A stretch of 64,000 bases of DNA, taken from NCBI GenBank assembly GCA_025642075.2, contig JAODUO010000435.1, positions 211,001-275,000 of the forward strand, written 5' to 3'. Both the position numbers and the translations under genes were made by a program. Source of the stretch: Ridgeia piscesae. Lineage: Eukaryota > Annelida > Polychaeta > Sabellida > Siboglinidae. Positions 1-13,588 of the stretch are shown here, one piece after another (positions within the stretch are counted from its first letter, which is position 1; every line of letters begins with the position of its first letter). The notes under the pieces are model-generated. The model did no database searches. It was not told the origin of the DNA and saw only the letters and a program-made list of their open reading frames with translations.

Positions 1-838
1 TGTGACAACTTTGTGACAGCCTATATGTATGACAGCCTGTGACGGTGTGACAACTTTGTGACAGCCTATATGTATGACAGCCTGTGACAGTGTGACAACT
101 TTGTGACAGCCTATATGTATGACAGCCTGTGACGGTGTGACAACTTTGTGACAGCCTATATGTATGACAGCCTGTGTCTGTGTGACAACTTTGTGACAGC
201 CTATATGTATGACAGCCTGTGACGGTGTGACAACTTTGTGACAGCCTATATGTATGACAGCCTGTGACAGTGTGACAACTTTGTGACAGCCTATATGTAT
301 GACAGCCTGTGACGGTGTGACAACTTTGTGACAGCCTATATGTATGACAGCCTGTGAGTGTGACAACTTTGTGACAGCCTATATGTATGACAGCCTGTGA
401 CGGTGTGACAACTTTGTGACAGCCTATATGTATGACAGCCTGTGAGTGTGACAACTTTGTGACAGCCTATATGTATGACAGCCTGTGACGGTGTGACAAC
501 TTTGTGACAGCCTATATGTATGACAGCCTGTGACTGTGTGACAACTTTGTGACAACTTTGTGACAGCCTATATGTATGACAGCCTGTGACTGTGACAACT
601 TTGTGACAGTCTATATGTATGACAGCCTGTGACTGTGTGACAACTTTGTGACAGTCTATATGTATGACAGCCTGTGTCTGTGTGACAACTTTGTGACAGC
701 CTATATGTATGACAGCCTGTGACTGTGACAACTTTGTGACAGCCTATATGTATGACAGCCTGTGACTGTGACAACTTTGTGACAGCCTATATGTATGACA
801 GCCTGTGTCTGTGTGACAACTTTGTGACAGCCTATGTT
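1..838. repeat. 45-bp minisatellite in a neurexin intron
   Basis: Head-to-tail units of about 45 bp, each built on tgtgacaactttgtgacagc followed by a tatatgtatgacagcctg segment. About 18 copies are present and the array runs off the left window edge. Units differ mainly at the end (gacgg, gacag, gtctg). The final unit stops about a dozen bases before the splice acceptor at 848-849. The open frames through it are repeat translations, not genes. Confidence 0.95.
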
Positions 839-849
839 TGTGTCCCCAG

Positions 850-958
850 AATGTGATGGCTGGAAACCACCTAGATGACGACCGCTGGCACACTGTTCAC
901 GTGAGGAGACGGGCCTACGAGGTGGAAGTACAGGTGGACAAAGGCCAGAAATGTACAG
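850..958 (+). CDS. neurexin exon: part of LNS4
   Basis: Acceptor ccccag at 844-849 and donor gtaacc at 959. It encodes 36 residues including DDDRWHTVHVRRR, the W-H-x-V strand typical of laminin G/LNS domains. The exon starts in phase 0 and ends with one base of a codon, which is completed by the exon at 12474. It is the first neurexin exon visible in the window. Confidence 0.9.
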
Positions 959-2705
959 GTAACCATGACAACTGAATTGTCATTCTCATATCCACGTATA
1001 AATGTTGTGTTGTATACACTACATCTGATGTAGTCTTTGTTTTGTGTGATGTGTTTGGAAGTTTTGTAACTTCATTTGTTATGACGAAACTCATTTTATC
1101 ATGCTGCAGTAAGATTTGAAAGGTATCTAAATTGGATTTTGTACTTTAAAAAGGTTTTAGAATTTTATGACAGAAAGGTGTTGGATGGGATTTTATGTTT
1201 TCGTGGCCATGGAAAGTCTCAAAATTAAATTTGACAAAAAGTTGACTTGGATGTTTTGTTATTTTGAAGCCTCAGAAAGTCTCCTAATCGAGTTATACAA
1301 AGAAAGAACTTGATTTGGTTTTCAACAAGCTTGGCTCTAAAAACTGGACTTAATTCAACAAAAGTGGTGTAGTCTGCTTGTAGCTAAGCACTGTGCTGCA
1401 ATCAGATTATTCAGTTTGATCGCTAAATAAAAATACTCAAAAAGTGTTTCAGACAAAATTCTTTATCTAGTATTGATACAACACTTTCTAGGTATTGATC
1501 TTAGATCTGATCATTCCAGAGCTGTACTCATCCTTTCACGCGGTTGACAAAGACCTTCGCATATCAGACCTGGATCGGCTTGGCGCAATTTGTCAGAAAT
1601 GTTTGCGTGCAAACTTTGCAGCTTCCAGTGCATTTGAGCAATAGCCCCTGGTGGCCATAAATCAGCGCGCTGGACGTTGATCATGTGTCGGCCTTCATTT
1701 ATGTTACCATGCCACATATTGATATGATCGGTCCGGGGCTTTTGCGGTAGGCGTAATTCCAGATGTCACTGGTGATACGTGGGGACTTTCGTGTTATTTT
1801 TGCATCTTTCGAGGATCTCTCAGGTGATAGAATATCAGGTTTATCCGACGGGAGTGATGAATGTGGGAACTGCGGATGAATGCGGCCGCAGCCTGTTTCG
1901 CTGGATCCATTGTGGACGCATTGATTGTCAGTTTGACCCGGAACACAGCATCTCTCCCCGTTGACATCTGTATCAATCTTCTCGCTCTCGGTCGTGTTTC
2001 GCGCACAAAGCGCCACAAATGAAACGCGTGTGTGCGCGCACGTGCATTCGTGCGTTTGTGTACACGACGGCGTATTAAATGTGATTTCTACAGAGAATTG
2101 TAAGGTACACACCGAGACCGATGTGTAATTGAGGAAACTACATATTAGGACATTGCGACTAATCACAGACATTGCGCTGTATTGATCTCGCGTTCCTGTT
2201 TGCATGACGTGCCACTGCGATGTGTCGGGTTGTTGCTGTGGCTCAATTGTGGCACAATATGAGAGAATTAATGCATAATGGAAAACATCCAACTGATTAT
2301 ATTATCAGGTATGAATTTGCTCTTTTTTAATTCAAGATATTAAATCCATGGATTGCATAATCATCAAAAGCTGTAGCATGATTTCTGTGATGCTAAAAAC
2401 AAGTAAATAGTTTAGAATCCATAAAAATGTGTCGGATGTTTTAAAGGAATTACACCTGGGCATGCCACTGGGACACCTTTACTGGTGTGTCATGGAAATA
2501 GTGTCCTAAGTGAAATGGCGATGACTGCATTTTTAAGACAGTCGTTAAACTTAACAACATATTCTGTCTAAGATAGATTTCTTTATAGTCTCATTATCTT
2601 GTTGAAAGGATTAATTTATGTATTTACTTATTGAGTTTATTTTGTAAAAAGATATATGCATGCAACTTAACATAATTACGATGCAAAATGTAATAAAGTA
2701 AAAAC

Positions 2706-2707
<2 letters not shown>

Positions 2708-2750
<43 letters not shown>
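2708..2750. repeat. (TA)n microsatellite
   Basis: About 20 alternating TA units in a neurexin intron, interrupted once by tg near the right end. Confidence 0.9.
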
Positions 2751-3269
2751 ATACCAAGGATAATTACACATGAAACCACACAGAAGTTCACTTATTTCCA
2801 ACGTGGCCCCCAGATGTGCATCCCTCGATTCAACACAAAAAACAGACCACTTTATCTAGTTCGTGACCAAAAAATTATCAGACACTCTGTCACTATAAAC
2901 ATATGGTGCGAACCAATTTCTGGGCCTGGGCTTTACATCCAATATTCAATGTGGCAACGGCGATGAACCACGGCCACTGTAGCTGCAACAAACTTCTTTT
3001 GCTGTGAGCAAAAACAAGAAGCTGTCACCGAGGCAGGAATCCAGCCATTCATCAGCGGCAGGCTCAGAATGAATGATATAATGACGGCCCTGCTGAGAAC
3101 GCTTGCTTGCTGACACCATAATGAGGCTCCGCAGAGAAACTTAGGCAAGAGACGGATCTGTCGTTAGACATCATTAGCGCTTGGCACCACCTGAATCTCA
3201 GGCGTTTTTGTATCAGTGTCAATCTGATTGCATGGATAAATGTAGGACCGATTGTAAATTCTAGACATC

Positions 3270-3610
3270 TGTGTTGTGCGTATGTGTGTGCGTGTATGTC
3301 TGTGTGTGTCTGTGTGTATGCTAGCATTTTGTGTGTGTACGTGTATGTATGTTCATGCATGTGTGTGTATTTATGCATTTAAGCATTTATGTGTGTGCAT
3401 TTGTGTGTGTCTGTGTGTCTGTGTGTCTGTGCGTCTGTGCGTCTGGTGTGTGTATTTGGGTCCATTTGTGTGTGGATTTGTTTGCATTTGGGGTCATTTG
3501 TGAGTGTGCGTGCGTGTGCACGCATGGGTGCATGCATTTTTTGTGCATTTGGGTGTGCATTTTAATCCATTTGTGTATGTGTGTCCATTTGTGTATGTTT
3601 GTGTGTGCAC
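3270..3610. repeat. degenerate TG-rich tract
   Basis: Roughly 340 bp of imperfect (TG)n with recurring gtgtgcatttg and gtctgtgtgtctg blocks. It produces Cys/Val-rich open frames on the plus strand and His/Thr-rich frames on the minus strand that are not genes. Confidence 0.75.
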
Positions 3611-4139
3611 TTGTGTTTACAGGTGTTACAATGAATGTACCAGATAAGGTGTGACCCATAAGGCTTGGTATATTATAGGAACACTCCTTTATACTTTACT
3701 GTGTAAGTGATATACCAGTGTATTTTTTTTAATTCTTCATATTGGTGTTTTCTGAGAGGTCTTAGAAATGTTTAAAAACTGGCCTGCTAATTTGTTCTTG
3801 GTAAGCTCCAAGGCTCATACTGAAAAATTGCCTTCAATTTATCAGCATTGGATGATGCCGGGTGTGTCACTGATGAGATGAATTGTAGGGCATAGCAAAA
3901 ACACAGACGGGAAAAGTATCTATTTGATGATAACCTGCGAATCTCCAATGATGGAAGTCGTATACTGAATTATCAGTCGACGGTTTGGATTAACGTACAT
4001 CAGTAAATGCTAATGAAATGCAGATAAAATTGTGAGAATTTATAACAAAAAATGTATTGAATAAACATCTACAAAGGTGGGTGATGTTCCTAGAAATTTT
4101 ATTATTTTTGCTAATTTATGTTACTCAGAATAACAGTTT

Positions 4140-4640
4140 GAGTTTCTGTGTTGTATTGGGAACCAACTGTGTCTGTCAAGGAAGGATATCAGCGATGTAA
4201 CCAAAAACTTATGTGAGGAAAGATTTCATATTTGATCACATCTGGATGTGTCAGTGAAGGTAGTCGACGGTGTAACTGAAATGATACGTGAGAAAAGATG
4301 TTATGTTTGATAATATCTGGATCTGTCAAGGGGGAAGGCTGCAGTCAACTGTGTGGTACAGATCATGAGGGAAAGGGTGTTTTATTTCATACAGTCTGGA
4401 TCTGTTACGGAAGGAGTGAAGTCTACTGTGTAAATGAAACCATGTGAGAAAAGATTTCATGTTTGATATCTGAATCTGTCGTGGCAGGAAGGAAGTTGAC
4501 TGTGTAACTCATATCGTATGTGAGAAAAGATTATATATTTGATATCTGGGTCTGTCAATGAAGAGGAAGAAAGGAATCATGCAGCACAAAGCATATGTTA
4601 AAATATTGTGTTTGATGATCCCTGAGTTTGCCAAAGAAGG
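4140..4640. repeat. degenerate 80-85 bp tandem repeat
   Basis: About six diverged units share the order: tctggatctgtcaa, a gaagg block, a gtcgactgtgtaac block, tatgtgagaaaagat, then tttgatatc. Spacing of the gtgagaaaagat motif is roughly 80-85 bp. No coding function was seen. Confidence 0.7.
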
Positions 4641-6510
4641 AAGTGGGTGACGTATGTGGAAAGATATTTTCTGCCGGTGAGAAAAAAAGAGCAAAATGTC
4701 AGATGTTTGCAGACGAAGGAGGTGAGATTGAAGCTGGAAGTGAGGCTCCGCTCTGTCCTGGTGTGATAAGGCCAGCCGTCACATTCGCTCGGGTCGTCAT
4801 GTGTCCGCATGTGACAAGACAGCCCTTAATGAGCAGTGTGACATTTAAGACGTGTAAACGAATGTAACGCTACAGAGAGCAATCGTTTTATCTGTCGGTA
4901 GCCAAGTGACTTATGGGAATATAGATTAGGGGAAGAGTGTTCAAAAATAAAAATTAACGAGCAAAATATGACAGGTTTTCCTACGAAAAAGTGACTGGAT
5001 ATGGAGGTAAGATGAGAAGAAACTGAACCATTTTGTAGCAAGAAATTATGTGATAGAATAAAGGTAAAGTTTATGTTAATTTAGCATGTGTAAATTAAGA
5101 AATATTTAGTGGGTTTCCGTATTAAAGAAGTTATAATTCCTTTGCAGTTTCAGGACTTTATATTTTATTTTTCATGAGGATTTATAGATGTATGTACAGT
5201 CAAACCTAGCTTCGCTGTCAAGTTAGGTCACCCTACAGTTATTTTCATATTTCCATAATGTGTCGGAAATTGGTCTCACTAATACAGTCATCTTGCTATT
5301 CAGGTCAGTTTTATCCAGTTCCATGGGTGACCTTAATATGAGATTTCCACAGTATAGTAATCAAAATGTTATCATTTTGATCCATAAATATGACCGCACT
5401 AATCTTTGTAATGTTCCACATTAAATTTTTTTTACTATCTTAAACAAATTTGTAATAATAAACGATCAAAACCATTTCCTGCTACTTTACTTAAAAACTC
5501 CCTTAAAAAACAAACATTTACTTTCTTGTTTCTGTGCACACTGTCCTTAGAGAAGGGATCTGTTTACAAAAGGGATATTTACTGTCTCCTTGGTAACCAC
5601 CGAATCCCAAAAGAACTGTTTGCCCAGTGCTGCTTATGACAGAAATGGGTAATTAATTAAACTGTCTGTTTTTATACGAGGCGTCACTCAAACCAACCAC
5701 TACTGCAATTCAATCCACTTTAGTGATGAGCTGCTGGAGATGTGATGGACAGGAACATTGTGTTTTCTCTGGGACTGTGGACTTTATCCAGTGGATATTT
5801 ATGAGACGTGTCATTTGTTTTATAGGAAAAATACTAATTATTACTATTTTTAATATCTCAATTGTTTACAGAAAGGAGTTTCCGAAAATAATAGTCATAA
5901 TACGTTTTAAAAATACACATTTTGGTGTTGAGACAAAATATATTACAAAAGATTATCTTTAATCAGTGAAAGATAGATTGATAAGTCTTCAGTTTTACTT
6001 ATAAAATATAATTGTTTTTAATGATTGATTGATGTCTATCACATCTAGTGTTATGCAAACTTCTGATTGTATATATTACACTATTAAATATTAAAACAAA
6101 AAGCTTAACATTACTACATTAGCTTTACTTTGAGAAGGACTGAATCAGAAAACTGGGACACAAACACTGTCCAAATCAGTGTCAGTTAACCACTGTGCAT
6201 TCCTCGTAAATTGCTACTCCACATGTGAGCTATAGTTACTAGAATGTGATGGTCACAAGGTCTCGTTCTGCTAGTCAGTGTCAATCATACCAGACCAGCC
6301 CTCCTCTCTTGGCTCTGTGGGTGGTCACTGCCAGGATGCTTGTCATCTTGGGTGTTTTTGTGCCCCCAATTAACGAGACTGACATATATGTGTCAGAGTG
6401 GATACATAGGCCCACATGTTGAGAGGCAGCTTTTTTCATCAGTCGTTCCCATGCCCGAGCTCGGGTTTTGAACCCAGTACTTTGCCACACGAGAGAGTGA
6501 TGTGAGTTTT

Positions 6511-6625
6511 GTATAACACAGCATCCAGTATAGCGCTGCTCAAAGCATTCGCAGACCTGTTCAGTTGAACACAGTCTCGACTTCTCAGGGAGATATTCAG
6601 CCATACTGCAATTAATGCACAAACA
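6511..6625 (-). mobile_element. SINE body copy (minus strand)
   Basis: Read on the minus strand, the segment matches, with scattered changes, the bodies at 24800-24935 and 28373-28472: an atggctgaat.ctccc start, an agaagt.gag block, a gaacaggtctg block and a terminal atactg.atgctgtgttata. Bases 6281-6510 next to it include a minus-strand gggttcaaaaccc motif that resembles a tRNA B box, so a second tRNA-derived unit may abut. Confidence 0.65.
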
Positions 6626-6667
6626 CTAATCATACACACAAAGATCCAACATCGTCTGTAGCCAGGT

Positions 6668-7222
6668 ATTCTGACCACTACCCCAATCTGCCAGGTCAGT
6701 AGGTATTCTGACCACTACACTATTCTGCCTGGTCAGTAAATATGCTGACCACTACACTATTCTGCCTGGTCAGTAGATATGCTGGCCACTACTACACTAT
6801 TCTGCCTGGTCAGTAGATATGCTGACCACTACACTATTCTGTCTGGTCAGTAGATATGCTGACCACTACTACACTATTCTGCCTGGTCAGTAGATATGCT
6901 GACCACTACACTATTCTGCCTGGTCAGTAGATATGCTGGCCACTACTACACTATTCTGCCTGGTCAGTAGATATGCTGACCACTACACTATTCTGCCTGG
7001 TCAGTAAATATGCTGACCACTACACTATTCTGCCTGTTCAGTAGATATGCTGACCACTACTACACTATTCTGCCTGGTCAGTAGATATACTGACCACTAC
7101 ACTATTCTGCCTGGTCAGTAAATATGCTGACCACTACACTATTCTGCCTGGTCAGTAGATATGCTGACCACTACACTATTCTGCATGGTCAGTAGATATG
7201 CTGACCACTACACTATTCTGCC
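6668..7222. repeat. 37-bp tandem repeat with internal hairpin
   Basis: About 14 copies of a unit of 37-40 bp built from ggtcagtagatatgctgacc followed by actacactattctgcct. Each unit contains GGTCAG and CTGACC as a perfect 6-bp inverted repeat separated by eight bases. Some units carry an extra cta. Confidence 0.92.
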
Positions 7223-9067
7223 ACACTAGTGACCTGTCATCGTAGGGGTCAGAAAATAAATGCAATGCAAACATCATTTCAGACCTTCACATTAATGTGT
7301 CATTGTTTCTTAAAATCCCTTAATTGTTGAGATTTGCATTAAGTGGAACAATTTGTGTTTGCTTACTGTGAATTGCTTTGTTGTGTGTGACTAAATGTAA
7401 GCCCTATATACTTGAGTAAGATACATTATTGTAATAGCAGCAATTAAGAGATTGCATTGGTAAGCCATCACTATTTTGCTTTTGCCTTAGTTTCTGCTCT
7501 GGCCCACAGTGTGTATGGAGTCAAGTTTTAAAAATTATGTCCTGATATTAAATATGTAATGCCAAAGAAAACGTTTGTTTAGATTAAATAGTCTGATTGT
7601 TATCATCAGCAGTTTTTTGCATATGTCTTTATTATGACATTTTGTAACTGAACTATGCCGTGGATTTTGTTAGATGTTTTGCTCAGAGAAAGATTTAAAA
7701 CCAAACATGGAAAACATGTGATCTGCTTTGTGTAATCAGTAAAAAATAATGGTGTTGATAACCCAAGAGCCACTTTATTCCACCAATATAAGTGTGTTTT
7801 GTTGGCGATGTATGTATTATTACAGCCTGGGGCGTCATTCAGTTAACTACCACCAGTTATTACTGCTTAAATTATTAAACATTCACACTGCATTGTCAGA
7901 TTGTTGAAGATTATTGAGATTGCTCTGGCACGTGAATATTGCTCACTGTTAATATTTCGTGGGTCAATTATGCAACAATCACATGTCGTTAGTAATTAAT
8001 CAAATCAATTCTTTGGCATTGCACAATTACAATTACCGTAGAATTTTCACATCATGAATTGTGAATATCACCTGCAGCCGTTATACAACCTTTGATTGGT
8101 CTACCACGGGTAATTACGTAATATTGTTACCTTGTGTCAGTGTGATTTTTAAAAATAAAATATGACACCAGTTTCCTGCATTTATCATGCTATGTATAAT
8201 TATGCAAATGTAATCATTTAAATCCACTGGCCTAGTTTTGTTCCATAGCGCACAACTACAATTGTCAAGTCAGTCCATTGAAGAATATCTGTCTCGCATG
8301 ACTACACTGTATTAGCCATGCCAAGAGATTCCGACTATGATTAATGGCCTCTGTAAAATCCACAGTGTTGACAGCGAGACCCACGGCCACTGCCAGTTCT
8401 GTTAACTGCCTTTCGTCGATTCATTAAGCAATGCCGCCGGCATACCATTGTTGTTATTATTATATCATAAATTAACCATGCTCTAATTAATGATATGGCA
8501 ATAAACCCAAGGTTGAGTTGTGAGCAGTATTTTTTGACGTGGAGTTTGTATTTGTTCACTTGGTTATTGTCTTTTTGGATTAGTTGGTTTCACATGGTAG
8601 CGAAGTTATTGCCTATGCTTTCCTGTTTCATCTCCTCAATCATCTGGCTGTCTATGGATGTAGTAGAGAAAAGAAAGGCAGAATAGATAAAGTGGAAAAT
8701 TAATTCCCAGCACGTGTTTTATTTATGCCAAATAAATACAGTTCGTTCACCGTTCATTCAAGCTTTCTCCATTTATGAATAAGCTTTATTGCTGCAAATA
8801 GACTGATGTACTTCAAAGGTCAACGACCTGGATTCTGTGGATAAGCAAATCAAATTTTTTGCGTCATATTGAATGGGCCTATTCAGCTCAAACACAACTC
8901 ACTAAAACCACATAGTTTTTCACTAACCGCAAACTAATAGCTTACACATGCTTACAAGACAAAGTTGTCTTTTAATTATTTATAGATAGCAATGCATTTT
9001 GTGGCATCAACATACATCCAGTTTCAAAAGTAGAAACAAAAAATACTCGATCAATTTAATGGCAGAT

Positions 9068-9240
9068 GCATAAATTAAAATGGTGACATTATTAGACAGT
9101 TTTACATATTTTGTAAACATGTTTATTGTACAAACACAAAAATAAAAAGTGGTCATATCAGCCAGTTTCACAGCATTTTTTAATCATGTTTAATTCACAG
9201 ACACAAAAAATTAAACTGGTCGTATCAGTCAGTTTAACCA
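9068..9240. repeat. imperfect triplicated AT-rich repeat (~80 bp)
   Basis: Three diverged copies of a unit ending in ggtcatatcagccagttt or a close variant, separated by aatcatgtttaattcacag-like segments. Not coding. Confidence 0.6.
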
Positions 9241-10799
9241 GACATGTGTAATCTGCCGCTGGCCATAACAGAGAATGGTCACTGAATTGAATCGTGCTAA
9301 GTGCGCTGGAGCCCGGAGTCGAAACAGCACTCGGGATCCGGTTGGGTCGCGGAGCTGTCTCGTTTAAAAGCCCGTCTTAATGGACTGGAGGAGCTCTGGG
9401 AAGATGTCTAATGGACCGGCTGGAGATTCACTTAAGACGACATTGACGACACCGCGAAGAAGGGAGGCTGTAATCCCCGTCACGTAAACACTAGTGCTGA
9501 TAGGTGACCGTTCTCACAGCGAAAACTTTGAATTATTTAGCAAGATTTTCCCGGCTATTCATAGGTGTTTTTCTTTAGATATATCTGCATGTGGATTGTG
9601 TGAGAGGATCGCTGATGGATGTTTCTCAATGCAGTGTGGATCACTCATATTTGGTCCTCGTCTGATCCTTGGCAGGTCCTAAGATCAGTTTCCATTGGTC
9701 TATGCATAGTTTTTCATTGGTCTTCTGTTTTCATTTGGTCCAGCTAATATCATCCCATAATTACCTGTAATCTGTTAATCTTTTCGTGGACTTTTCGGTG
9801 ACTCACTAATTCATCTGTTCATCAGCTAAGCTTCGTTTGAACACCTGTTAATCCACCCTTAATTTTTTCTGGGGACCTTTTCCGACCTACACAAGTTCTT
9901 CCTCTGTTCAAAGGTGCGAATAATCCCTCAGTCCTCTCCTTGCTATCTATTAATTTACCTAGCATCTCCAAACTGGAATTTCTCCATGTTTCACTTTCAT
10001 TTTGACTTTAGCTGGCCATCAGTCTCCCGTGGTCATCTGTAAGCATGTAGACTGCAGGGACAGTTTGAAGGACTGCCCTATCACCGCTGTGATGTCATTG
10101 TCAATAGACAGAGTGACATCAGTCAACACCAGACAACGTCTGGAGACTGCTGCCTTGACCTTAAGAACATCCTGAGCATCTGTCTCAGTACCACATTGCA
10201 AACTCACACAGACCAATTTTGTCTGGCTCCATCTTTTAATTATCCATGTATTGTTGTCAATATATATTTTTTTTAATATGTTGTAATATCCATCTTAATG
10301 ATCTATGTACAGCCTGTGTTGCTCATGTATTTTCTTTTAAATATGTTCTGATCTCTGTCTTTAAAGTGTCCATGTATTTTTGTATTCGCCATTAAATTAT
10401 TGGTGATAAATGTTGTTTTAAATATGTCCTAATCCAATTTGGGACTCATCCACTTAACTACAAACAGCTCACATCTTGGATGGCGTAACCAAATTCAGAT
10501 GTGTTAATGGTCTAATGTAATTTATTGGTACCACTCTTTGAATAAGCCTGTCCTGTTTGCATCAACCAGGGTACACCAGGGAAATATATGCCACAATGAA
10601 GCAAGTTGATGTTATTAGGGCCGTGCTCTTTTGTCAGTTGCATGCGATACGGGTTTTAAAAAACAGCCGAGTTCTTGTACAAAATGCGCTCAACTGCTCG
10701 GTGCAGGATAATTCGACCCTTGACTGATGCACCTGAAATATTAATCATCTGACGGTTAATTAGAACCGACAGTAGCCCACCGGTCGAAGCCGTACTTGG

Positions 10800-11240
10800 T
10801 TGACCAGTAGATGTCTGCGTCGACTTCTTGTGTCTGCGGCGATGTCGGCGTCTGTGTCAGTGTTTGTGCTGGTATTTTTGCCAACATCTGGGTCCCTGTC
10901 TGTGTCGATGTCTGTTGATGTATGCTTCGATCAGTGTCTAATAGCTGTGTCAGTGTCTATGTCGATATCTGTGTCGCTTTCAGCGTCTAATGTTTGTGTT
11001 GATATCTGTGTCAGTGTTTTTGTCATCAATATGTAATATTTCTGTTGATGTCTGTGTTGATGTCAATGTCTGTGTCGATACCTATGTCAGTGTCTGTGTC
11101 GATACCTATGTCAGTGTCTGTGTCGATACCTATGTCAGTGTCTGCTTCAAACAGTTCCAAATGTTTGCATTAATATCAGCATCAATGTTTGTGTTGACCT
11201 TTGTGTCGATGTCTGCCTGGATATTTCAGTGACAGTGGTC
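10800..11240. repeat. 24-bp tandem repeat region
   Basis: A TGT-rich stretch containing a 24-bp unit (tgtcgatacctatgtcagtg plus four bases) repeated exactly at 11077, 11101 and 11125 and degenerate copies around it. Open frames over it are Val/Ser/Cys-rich repeat translations. Confidence 0.75.
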
Positions 11241-11339
11241 TCTGACATGGATGATAGCACTCCATTAGTGTAATGTATTTCTGAAATTGTTGGTGACATT
11301 GCTATGAGACATAAAAATGACAATTACAGCTTTCTCATG

Positions 11340-11780
11340 CTGTCACTGATTCCTGACATCATTGATGACATTGACACTGAATCCTGGCATAATTTATGAC
11401 ATTGACACTGATTCCTGACATCATTGATGACACTGACACTGATTCCTGACATTGCTGACATAATTTATGACACTGACACTGATTCCTGACATCATTGATA
11501 ATATTGGCACTGATTCCTGACATCATTGATGACACTGACACTGATTCCTGACATCATTGATGACATTGGCACTGATTCCTGACATCATTGATGACATTGG
11601 CATTGATTCCTGACATCATTGATGACACTGACACTGATTCCTGACATTGCTGATGACATAGCCACTGAGTCCTGGCACTGCCTGTATCACACACTTCGCT
11701 GAAACCAATTCATTACACTGACGACAGCCGAGATCCATCGATACAGATTCCTGACATGGTTGATGACACCGATTCCTGAC
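11340..11780. repeat. 31-bp satellite-like repeat
   Basis: Units of about 31 bp built from gattcctgacatcattgatg followed by acactgacact or a variant. Successive gattcctg motifs are 31 bp apart where the array is regular. Copies decay towards 11780. Confidence 0.8.
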
Positions 11781-11978
11781 ATCAGTGACTGCTGCCAAAC
11801 GCTGATACTGATGCATTAAATTGATGGCAGTTTCTCTACAAAAGTCGCCTAATCTAGCATTCATCAAACAAATACAACACTTTCACAACAATTGCCAAAC
11901 GAATTGCCCAATTACACTTCAGCTCATGGAGTAATTGGGACAAATGTATAAATCGCATGCATGAATGCGCATGCCAGT

Positions 11979-12341
<363 letters not shown>

Positions 12342-12425
12342 AATCAGTCATGCATATCACAGTACTCAACTCCAAGTACTTTGGTAAGGTACTCGCAACC
12401 CCTCTCGTCCTGTCATCTCAGCACC

Positions 12426-12453
12426 ATATATATATATATATATATATATATAT
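12426..12453. repeat. (TA)n run next to a splice acceptor
   Basis: About 14 TA units, followed by ttacctccttttctgttacag, the polypyrimidine tract and acceptor of the exon at 12474. Confidence 0.9.
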
Positions 12454-12473
12454 TACCTCCTTTTCTGTTACAG

Positions 12474-13253
12474 CCAAACTTGAAGGTCGCAGTGCCATAA
12501 TTACATTTGACTACATCCACGTCGGTGAAATGACAACCCGAGCCGGACACCGAATGAAGCGTGGCACCGGCGATGCTGAGAACTTTGTCGGGAAGATGCA
12601 ACAATTCGTCTTCAACGGCAACCATTTCTTCGAGATTGCTCACTCGGGTAAAAGCAGCAACATCGAAACAAACGCGGCATTCGAGAAACCCGTTTCACGT
12701 GTCAACCACCCCGTCATGTTCCAAACTTCGGCCGCGTATCTCATAACGAGGCTTCGACTCTATGATACATTCACGATGTACCTTCAACTGAAAACGACGC
12801 AGGCGAACGGCTTGATCCTGTACAGTGGGGGTAAACACGACTTCCTCGCTCTCGAACTTTCCGACGGACACCTCCGATATATCTTCAACGTTGGCAATGG
12901 CCCTCGTGTGGTGCTCGCCGACACTAAAGCGCGAATCAATGACAATCGGTGGCATGATGTTGCTGTGGTTCGTCCGGCATTGAACCAACACATACTGCGT
13001 GTGGACGACACGGCCAGCTTTGACTATCTGCCCGACATGAAGCACGCTGTCCACTTTGATATGTCTGACAGGCTGTACGTTGGGGGGATCAGAGAGAGCA
13101 TGTACGATGGTCTGCCAACGCAAGTGGAGTCTCGCCATGGTTTCCAGGGCTGTGTCGCTTCGGTTGATCTTGACGGGAAAGTTCAGAATCTTCTCCGACA
13201 GGCCACCCAGGTCCCAGATAACTTCCGAAATGTCATTGTGAAAGGATGCAGAG
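12474..13253 (+). CDS. neurexin exon: end of LNS4 and all of LNS5
   Basis: Acceptor ttctgttacag and donor gtaggt. The 780-nt exon enters and leaves in phase 1. The first 80 or so residues finish LNS4 ([17 protein letters not shown]). LNS5 follows from about residue 115 of the partial protein, with the strand motifs [38 protein letters not shown] and [14 protein letters not shown]. This matches LNS5 of vertebrate neurexins as I recall it, including the closing GC-R/E-G that leads into EGF3. No stops or frame breaks. Confidence 0.96.
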
Positions 13254-13523
13254 GTAGGTTAAGTTTCGCTGTCTCAAAGGATTGGCTCGTTTGTGTCTTC
13301 CAGTAAATCTGATTATTCTGGCATCAGCAGTTCAGAGAATGAGATCCTAACTCAGTGAATCCCTGAAAAGTTTCGCATTTCCCTGCGTGGAATATGTTTG
13401 ACTCATTCATAGACCCGAGATAGAAGTAACCAGTTTGTAGGGTGTCTTCCAAAAGACAGCCAATTTAGGGTGATTAAAATTGGCAAGTTTATACACAGTG
13501 CCCGAACAAACTACCTGGCCGGC

Positions 13524-13588
13524 GCCAGGGTCCAAAACCTGGTTGCACTAAATGACAGTCCAGCACTCAACTCACTTGACCACTGCGT
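13524..13588 (-). repeat. tRNA-like segment, probable SINE head
   Basis: Read on the minus strand it shows cagtggtcaagtgagttg (A-box-like) and, about 30 bases on, a diverged B-box-like ccaggttttggacc. This resembles the tRNA-derived head of a SINE. The match is weak and no clear body follows. Confidence 0.35.

Noticed and set aside
1..838. CRISPR-like array (regular repeats of 45 bp)
   Set aside because: There are no unique spacers: the units are contiguous. The host is plainly an animal genome. The same holds for 6668-7222.
1699..2292. A 197-codon minus-strand frame in the first neurexin intron
   Set aside because: No recognisable domain, no signal peptide, no splice context; kept only as part of a compositionally unusual block.
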